64,000 nt of DNA, taken from contig NC_084886.1 in assembly GCF_958979055.1 (NCBI RefSeq), forward strand, positions 42,954,654-43,018,653. Reading direction: 5' to 3'. The stretch comes from Alnus glutinosa. Its lineage: Eukaryota > Streptophyta > Magnoliopsida > Fagales > Betulaceae. Below, piece by piece: positions 57,002 to 64,000 of the stretch. Under the pieces are notes generated by a model that was not told the DNA's origin, did no database searches, and worked only from the letters and a program-made list of their open reading frames with translations. Numbering within the stretch: the first letter of the stretch is position 1; the number at the start of each line of letters is the position of its first letter. Position numbers and translations under genes: made by a program.

Positions 57002-57033
<32 letters not shown>

Positions 57034-58156
57034 CTTTCTTTTGTTTGTGAGTGTTCTCCGACTAGATCAACAATTTTAGAATTTCCGCTATGCATCCATC
57101 CATCTACCTCCGTGTTGTGTCATTCATCTCCTCTTTGGCCGCTGCTGCTATTTGCTGGTTGTGTTTTTGCTTTGAATAAGAGTTTTCTTCTCTTTAGATC
57201 TGTCATCGTGGACGATCTATGAGATGAAGGTTAGTCATGTGTGAGTGATTATGTCTCATGGCATGGATAGTTCGGTGTGAGAGGTTATCTTTCACGGCCG
57301 ATTTAAAAAAAGTTTTAGGATATTTGGCTACCTTTGTCTTAAATCTAGTTTGCTCGGAGCAGATTTGCTCTTTAATTATTTTTGTACATGGTTTATGGAA
57401 GATGAAAGTTATAGATAGCACTTTATGGTAAGAATTTTGTTTGTATTTATGACTATGTAATCTTATAGCATGTAGCTATGATTTTGTAAAACTTTATGTT
57501 TTGTGATGTAAGAGCTTTATACTCGTAATATTTGATCAATGAAATACTCAGACATTTCGTTAAATAAATAAATTAACTATAATATGTCATTTTATTGTAC
57601 TGTTTTTATTAAATGAAAAAAGAAAATAAAAATGTAGCAAATTAAATACTTATTATGTGAATGTAGGTCATAGGCCGAACCACCATAATTTTGCCTCCCT
57701 TCATTGTTTTCATCTCTTCCTTCAATTATATGATTTAACAATTTATAAATCTTTATTTTATAATTGATTTAAAAATGAAGTATGCATTTAATAGTTGTAA
57801 AAACAGTGAAGATCTGCAATTTATTGTGTATATAATAAGCACAGAAAGTGTACGTAAGCACTATTAATATATACATATTCAAATCTGTACGAAGATACGA
57901 AACTTATTTATATAAAAACTTAGGGATGAGTGAAAATATTAAAAGTTGAAGGTCGATGCTCACAAAATTTAATGTTTTAATTGAAAAAAATAGTCAACAT
58001 TTTAATTGTTTGACTTTTTATTTTATTTTATGGAGTGGTGTAGTTGTCTTGTCGCTTTATGATCCTTGATCAAAAACTAAACTACATTTGCATTATTGCA
58101 TGAGACAAATAATTGTTTATTTAATGGTATGTTAGTTTTGACGTAAATTTTTTTTT
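56881..58156. other. Intergenic, AT-rich, T run
   Basis: Starts with a C/T-rich stretch and a T run (57004-57033). No gene with family resemblance. Confidence 0.4.
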
Positions 58157-58471
58157 GGGTTAAATACCTTTAAGGTTCTTGAGTTTTGACAACTTTATTT
58201 TTTAGTCCCTGAGTTTTAATTCGCATCACAGATGATACATCAATTTTGGGAAATGACCAAATTAGTACCCCGGTTAACTTCTCCGTCCAAAAATTAACGG
58301 TCCGCCACGTGTCAACCTCAAAAGTTGACACGTGGCACTATATAAAAAAATAAAAAATAAAAAATAAAAAATATTAAAAAATTAATTAAAAAATTTTAAA
58401 AAAAATTGAAAAAACTAAAAAAAAAAAAGGGGGTGGCTGGCCATGTGGTGGTTCGGCCACCCCCTGGACAG

Positions 58472-58513
<42 letters not shown>

Positions 58514-59140
58514 GGTTTAGGGTTTTGCCCTTGGGGGTGGCCGAACCACCCCCAAGGGGCACGGGGGTGGTTCGGCCGATCTGGGGGTGGCCAAACCACC
58601 CCCGTGCCCCTTGGGGGTGGTTCGGCCACCCCAAGGGCAAAACGAGAAATTTTTTTTTTGGGTTTATTTTTCCCGTTTTGCCCTTGGGGTGTCCGAACCA
58701 CCCCCGTGCCCCTTGGGGGTGGTTCGGCCACCCCCAAGGGCAAAACCCTAAACCCAATTTTTTTTTTTTTTTATTTTCTGTCCAGGGGGTGGCCGAACCA
58801 CCACATGGGGGTGGTTCGGCCACCCCAGACCGGCCGGCCACCTCCCTGGCCACCCCCCATGGTGGCCAAGCCACCCCTTTTTTTTTTTTAGTTTTTTCAA
58901 TTTTTTTTAAATTTTTTAATTAATTTTTAAAAATTTTTTATTTTTATTTTTTTATATAGCGCCACGTGTCAACCTCACAGGTTGACACGTGGCGGACCGT
59001 TAATTTTTGGACGGAAAAGTTAACCGAGGTAATAATTTGGTCATTTCCCAAAATTGATGTATCATCTGTGATGCGAATTGAAACTCAGGGACTAAAAAAT
59101 AAAGTTGTCAAAACTCAGGGACTAAAAAGGTATTTAACCC
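58157..59140. mobile_element. Fold-back element (984 bp) with ~240-bp TIRs and nested GC-rich palindromes
   Basis: It begins gggttaaatacc and ends ggtatttaaccc. The arms (58157-58420 and 58885-59140) are near-perfect inverted copies, including acaactttattttttagtcc, ttgggaaatgaccaaatta and a smaller palindrome, ccacgtgtcaacctca...gttgacacgtgg. The core (58430-58870) is a set of alternating inverted units built on gggggtggttcggccacccc. T runs at both edges hide the TSD. All long ORFs here (58386-58923) are by-products of the repeats. Confidence 0.9.
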
Positions 59141-59289
59141 TTTTTTTTTAATAAATATTTTTTATATTTTATTGTGTTTGGTGCGATAAAAAATAATAGT
59201 CAAACAAAAAATATTTTCAGTTTGATCAAAAAAATTCTTTAGTTTTAAAAAATGATTTACATTTTTAAATTTCGTAAATTATTTTTCAA

Positions 59290-59640
59290 GATAGACTTTG
59301 ACCACCGTTGGGTCACCACAAAACCACTTCAGACCATCACCAAGCCACCATCGGGCTACCGATGGACCACTGCTAGACCACTATCGAGCCACCATAAACC
59401 ATTACCGAGCCACCCCCAGACTACCACAAAGCTACCCCATACTACAATCGAGCCACCCTCGGATCACTACAAAGACACTTCGAGACCACTATCGAGTCAG
59501 ACCCGGACCGTCACCGACCCACCCTCGGACCACTCCCAAACCATCTCCGAGCCACCCTAAACCATCACTGAGCCACCCCCAGACCGCCATTGAGCTACCC
59601 CAGATTATTACCGAGCCACCCCTGCACTACCACCAAGCAA
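59290..59640. repeat. Imperfect minisatellite (ccgagccaccc...gaccacca units)
   Basis: Around 16-20 degenerate units of about 18-24 bp, each with ga(c/g)cca(c/t)c and cgagccac cores. The run is GC-rich within AT-rich DNA. It is flanked by sequences found inverted elsewhere (gtttggtgcgataaaaaata at 59177; cgtacacgccaaacgccgaaa at 59737), so it probably sits inside a TIR element of about 650 bp. Confidence 0.8.
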
Positions 59641-62600
59641 TTATTCTATATTAATATTTTTATGTTATGAATAAAAGTTGATATTTATAGGTTAATATAA
59701 TTGAATGGAAATATTAAAAATATTTTTGATTTTTCGTACACGCCAAACGCCGAAAAATGTTCTGAAAATATTTTATGACAAAAAACATTTTATGTAGAAA
59801 CAAACGGAGCATAAGGTATTGTTCAATCCTTGTACATTTCCTCCCTCATTTTGGAAGACAAATACAACAATAATTTATGGCGAGTCGTGATTATCTCTAT
59901 TTAAAGTGAAATTGGGATGATCAATTTTATGGTCTAAATTATATTTTACAGACTTAATAGTGTATATGTTTATTTGAAATATTTATTTGAATAGTAGTAA
60001 GAAGTGATTGATGTGATATAAAATTTGAAAATATTTTATAGAAAAATAAAAAAGTTTTGTTTTATAGTGGGTTTTTTTTATTTGAATAGTAATAAAAAAT
60101 TATTGATGTGATGTAAAAAGTGTAAAAAAGTTAGAATATTTTTTATTTGATATTTTTGGGAGAAGTGAAATGGGAATTGAAAATTTGCCCTTTAGTTACC
60201 AAACAGCTTCGTTGTAAATATGTTACTAAATCTTTTAAAAAATTTAAATTACATGACACTATGCACATTGTTAAATGCGACCAGCAAAATTTAAACCATA
60301 AAATAGAGATGAATCATATAGCAATTATATCCATACAAAGGTAACAAATATGCGCATCAAATATTCAGTTTATATACTGGACCAAATTTAATGCTTCATT
60401 TGTTTCGACAGATAATGTTTTTCGTCATAAAATATTTCAACATATCATTTTTCATTTAAAAAAAGAAAAGAAAAGATATTTCTCTTAAAATATTTTCGGC
60501 GTTTGGTTCGTACGGAAAACAATGGATGGTGAAAAATGGCTAGTGACTTTCAACGAAGGCTCGGTGGAGGTCCTGCAATTTGAAAATGAGAGACTTAAAT
60601 TTGGAAAATGGTTTACGAAATTTAAAAACTTAAATGCATGTTTGGGTAACTCATTCTTTTTTATTATATTTTATTATTTTTGGAAAACATATTTGGGTTG
60701 ATTTTTGAAATCCAAATTCTACAAAAGATTTGTCCAACTTTTTTTAATTTTGTTTCAAGCTCTCTAAACCATCCAAACATAATTTTTAAAAACAAATTTT
60801 ATCGGTATTTGCAATTTTGAATATAGTAAAAAATAGTATAATACAATACAAAAAAATCGTACAACCAAAGGAGCCCTAAACCATTTTTCAAAATTAAGGA
60901 AGCTTTTTTATCAAATAAAAAATATTTTTGATTTAAATATCATTTACGGTCATACCAAACACTAATTTTTTTTAAAAAAGAATTCTACAAAAAAATTTAC
61001 GCTGCCTTCTAAAAGCAAAGTCAATTACTCTTAACAAATTACACAAAAATAATAAATAAATAAATAAATAAAAGAGAGAGAAGAATAAAAAGAAAGAGGA
61101 AGACTGTTATCATATCACAGTTGAAATCCTGCTTCTTCTTTATTTTATAATGTGACGTCCAACCATGGCTCAAATAAGTGCACAAGGGATTTGATCTTCA
61201 AGTTTGCTTGTCTCCGTTAAATTTTTCACATTCAAAACAAAAATATTAACAAACAATTTAAAACAAAAAATAACCAAAATAATTTTCACTTTTACGTCAT
61301 ATCAAAATACTTTTTCATAAAAATAAAAATCAAAAAAATAAATCAAAAACACATTAACAAACAGAGTCTTATGTATTTCTTTAAAAAACAACTTACAAGT
61401 CGAATCACCACTATACCAATTTATGGTGCATTTAACATTCCAATTTTGTAGATAAAAAATGTGATTTTAAGCAAAATCGTAAAGAATAAATCGTTTAAAA
61501 TTGCACTCTTAAAAAATTGTGATTTGAAAACGCAGAAAATCGAAGACAATAAGTAATTTTTTAAAAACTCACAATTTTAAAGGCAGGCATGTTTGGGTGA
61601 AATCTAATTTTCAAATATTATTTTTTAGAATTCAAATTCTACTCAGATTTTATCCAACTTCTTATAATTTTATCTCAGGTTTTCAAAACCATCCAAAAAT
61701 AATTTTAAAAAACAAATTCTCTCGGTATTCAAAATTTTTCAAAAAAATCGCACACCCAAACGAGCCAAGGCATGTTTAGGTAACACATTTTTTTATTTAT
61801 TATATTTTATTATTTTTGAAATACATGTCTGGGTTGTTTTGCTAAATTTGAATTCTACTAAAGTTTTATTCAAATTTTTTCAATTTTGTTTAAGATTTTA
61901 TAAACCATCCAAACATAATTTTAAAAAATTATTTTTTTCAGTATTCACAATTTTGAATATAATAAAAAATAGTATAATATAATATAATACAAAAGAATCG
62001 CACACCCAAACGTATTCTTGCATTATCGCACATTTTAAATTCGCTAATATTGAATTGCACTTTTTAAAATCTCAAATCGAAACAGAATTCGTATGTTTAC
62101 ATAATTTCCTTCAATTATTTGTCATAAGAAAACAAAAGGACAGTGATGTCTCTAATTTTTAGTTATTTACAATAGCAATTAGGATCAGATTAGTTTCTGA
62201 ATAGAATATTGTTCAAATTGTAATTAAATATAAAGCACTACATAAACTAGCGTTTCCCACCTCAATATGGTACTTCAACAGTTTCATCGGACCATGACGT
62301 GATACCTAGAAAACACCAAAACTGCAACGGATGAATCAAATATGATTGCATCAGATAAAGGGGTTTTCTAATTTAATTGGGGTACAGTCCCAGAATAATG
62401 GGCCAATTCTTAAGGTTTATACGAGGTAGGGTTAAACATGCTTTCAATTAAATATTAATTTTACAATATAATTAAAATGATGAGATTGCAAATAGTGCTA
62501 TCAATTTTTGACACATTTTACAACCACAATGTGAAATTAAAAGGTTATGATTGACCTATATAATCTTATACTCATGTTTCGACACGACTCGAATACGATA

Positions 62601-62914
62601 CAAAATTAGAAGTTTATGATTGAGAGGTTTGACATGTTTAATTAAATGAGACGAGTTAGTGTTGATCCATATAGTCTTATACTCATGTCTCGATACGATT
62701 CAAACTTGTCACATGAACACTAATTGAAATTGACGTTAGGAAAATTTTAACCATCATACTCACTTGTCGATGTGAGATTAATGAGAGGTTGAAAAGGCAA
62801 TGCAAATAACATGTAACCCTTTTAATTCCAAGAAATCATGTAAGTATAACTAGAATTAAAAATAATATCAAAATGACCGCCTCCTAGATTAGTCTCATGT
62901 GTCTAACAAACATG
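59641..62914. other. Intergenic, dense in small repeats, no gene seen
   Basis: Segments at 60630-60880, 61588-61765 and 61766-62015 are three copies of one repeat (gcatgtttgggtaac...ccaaattctac...ccatccaaa.ataattttaaaaa...atcgcacacccaaacg). 60400-60540 is an inverted relative of 59720-59815. 62555-62700 contains a direct repeat (atagtcttatactcatgt). Confidence 0.5.
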
Positions 62915-63351
62915 GGAGAAGCCTTAGCTGCTAAATTGGCTATGTCTTTAACCTTTTCTCTTAACATCAAAAGATTTATCATTGAAGGAGACTTTCAAAT
63001 TGTCATCTTAGCACAATATAGCTTTAGATTGACGAATCTCCTTTACTATGCATAACATTATTGACTCCATTTCAGTTAATTCTTTGTGGTCAGCCTAAAA
63101 AGTTAAAAGAAATGCAAATCTCTGTACCCATTATGTGGCACATTGGGCCGCAATCAGATTCAAAACTGGTAGCATTCTCATCAATCCTATAGTTAACGGC
63201 AAGGATCTTCCTTTATTTTTTGCTATTTCTAGTATCTAGTATCTTGTAATTTCACTTACTTTAAGCCTAAGCTTTGCTTTGGCTTTAGTTGTAGTTCATT
63301 TTAAAGTATCTATAAAAAATAAAAAAATAAAAAAATAAAAACCAATGACAT
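62915..63351 (+). mobile_element. LINE 3' fragment (RNase H region and A-rich tail)
   Basis: The plus strand reads GEALAAKLAMSLTFSLNIKRF and IIEGDFQIVI, the RNase H block of plant LINEs. After frameshifts comes a short 3' UTR ending in (aataaaa)n (63316-63351). It is 5'-truncated and non-functional. Confidence 0.75.
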
Positions 63352-64000
63352 AATGTGTAACTAGAAACAGAGGGATTGAATGAGTGTATACCCAGATAGC
63401 GTGCGAGAGCCATGATATGTGTCCGAATTTTCATAAAAAAAAACAACTCATGCAACGTCAAAGCATGACAATCTATGACAGGGAAAACAAAAATTGACAG
63501 TTTTGTCTTCCTTTCACAAATGGATTTTTCTACCTTCTATAGATGTCCCAAGTTAATTATACAAGGTAAAAAGCTAACAAGCAACAGGATATAATATGCT
63601 CCCTCCTAAGAAGACACCACCATTTATATTTTAAAAAAGAAAAAAACATTGGTTTTATATCAAGTGTGATTTTTATACGAGGGACTTTTATTTTAAAGTA
63701 GGATATCCCTTTCTACTATTTTAGAATTTAGAACATAATCCACAACTTGCGTGGAAAGTAAAGACAGAAAATAAAAACACTGGTTTTGTGTTCTATCACT
63801 TTGATTTACATATGGATTCGGGAGCAATGAGATTATCCATTTTATTTTAATGGTAGGGTTTGAATATCCCTCTCATATGACACAATTTGGGGCAATTTGT
63901 TTAGATTATCCATACGCGTGTTCGAGGAAGTGAGACTCAAGTGTCCTCTCGCATAAGGTTGTCCATCTCATCGTATTGTGCAATGGGCAGCCTCATTACA
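63352..64000. other. Intergenic, no gene seen
   Basis: AT-rich; a short phrase (attatccat) recurs. No ORF of note. Confidence 0.4.

Noticed and set aside
58386..58923. ORFs of 115-162 aa on both strands
   Set aside because: All are translations of the fold-back element's palindromes with poly-Lys/poly-Phe runs; mirrored on both strands.

Overview
This is a nuclear window from a woody-type eudicot. It has intron-containing genes, long AT-rich intergenic DNA and many plant transposable elements: copia, L1-type LINEs, tRNA-derived SINEs, TRIMs, and hAT-, Harbinger- and Stowaway-like MITEs. The GC-rich 'ggtggttcggccacc' palindromes remind me of repeats I associate with trees such as Fagales, but the order is a guess. 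No bacterial, organellar or viral gene blocks, rRNA genes, true tRNA genes or CRISPR arrays were seen.

Six protein genes can be reconstructed with consistent GT-AG introns. (1) 1527-10327 (-): six exons, 271 aa, a conserved plant protein of unknown function with an S-H-x-D repeat. A 4,040-bp copia element sits in its fifth intron. (2) 11914-14768 (+): a PPR-DYW protein resembling Arabidopsis At4g14820, in which a 686-bp GT-AG intron restores one 722-aa frame. (3) 15566-16876 (-): three exons, 357 aa, an unrecognised protein with a Cys-rich N-terminus and one membrane segment. (4) 22282-22647 (-): a DUF1677 protein. (5) 32363-39740 (-): nine exons, 560 aa, the chloroplast folate-biopterin transporter FBT1. 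Its introns hold a LINE, a SINE, a TRIM and a 3 x 253-bp tandem triplication. (6) 45946-47289 (-): a 322-aa FLZ (DUF581) zinc-finger protein with an additional 5'-UTR intron.

The genes are independent housekeeping or regulatory genes and do not form a pathway cluster. The rest is accessory DNA: LINE fragments at 1-471, 10660-11340, 17109-17353, 36606-38850, 55090-56880 and 62915-63351; TRIMs at 25900-26349 and 35102-35617; SINEs at 7690-7852, 39299-39413 and 48962-49072; inverted-repeat elements at 19425-20000, 21371-21820, 24658-25151, 29233-29414, 42787-43924, 54123-54470 and 58157-59140; and several micro- and minisatellites.

The observations I rate highest are: a copia copy whose LTRs look identical although its coding region is internally deleted and full of stops, with unusual TA...TA ends; the 984-bp fold-back element at 58157-59140 with nested GC-rich palindromes; the Harbinger-like 1.1-kb element carrying a minisatellite ORF; the intron in the PPR gene, at a sharp change in base composition; and the 253-bp triplication inside FBT1. 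I see no evidence of a novel enzymatic or defence system.
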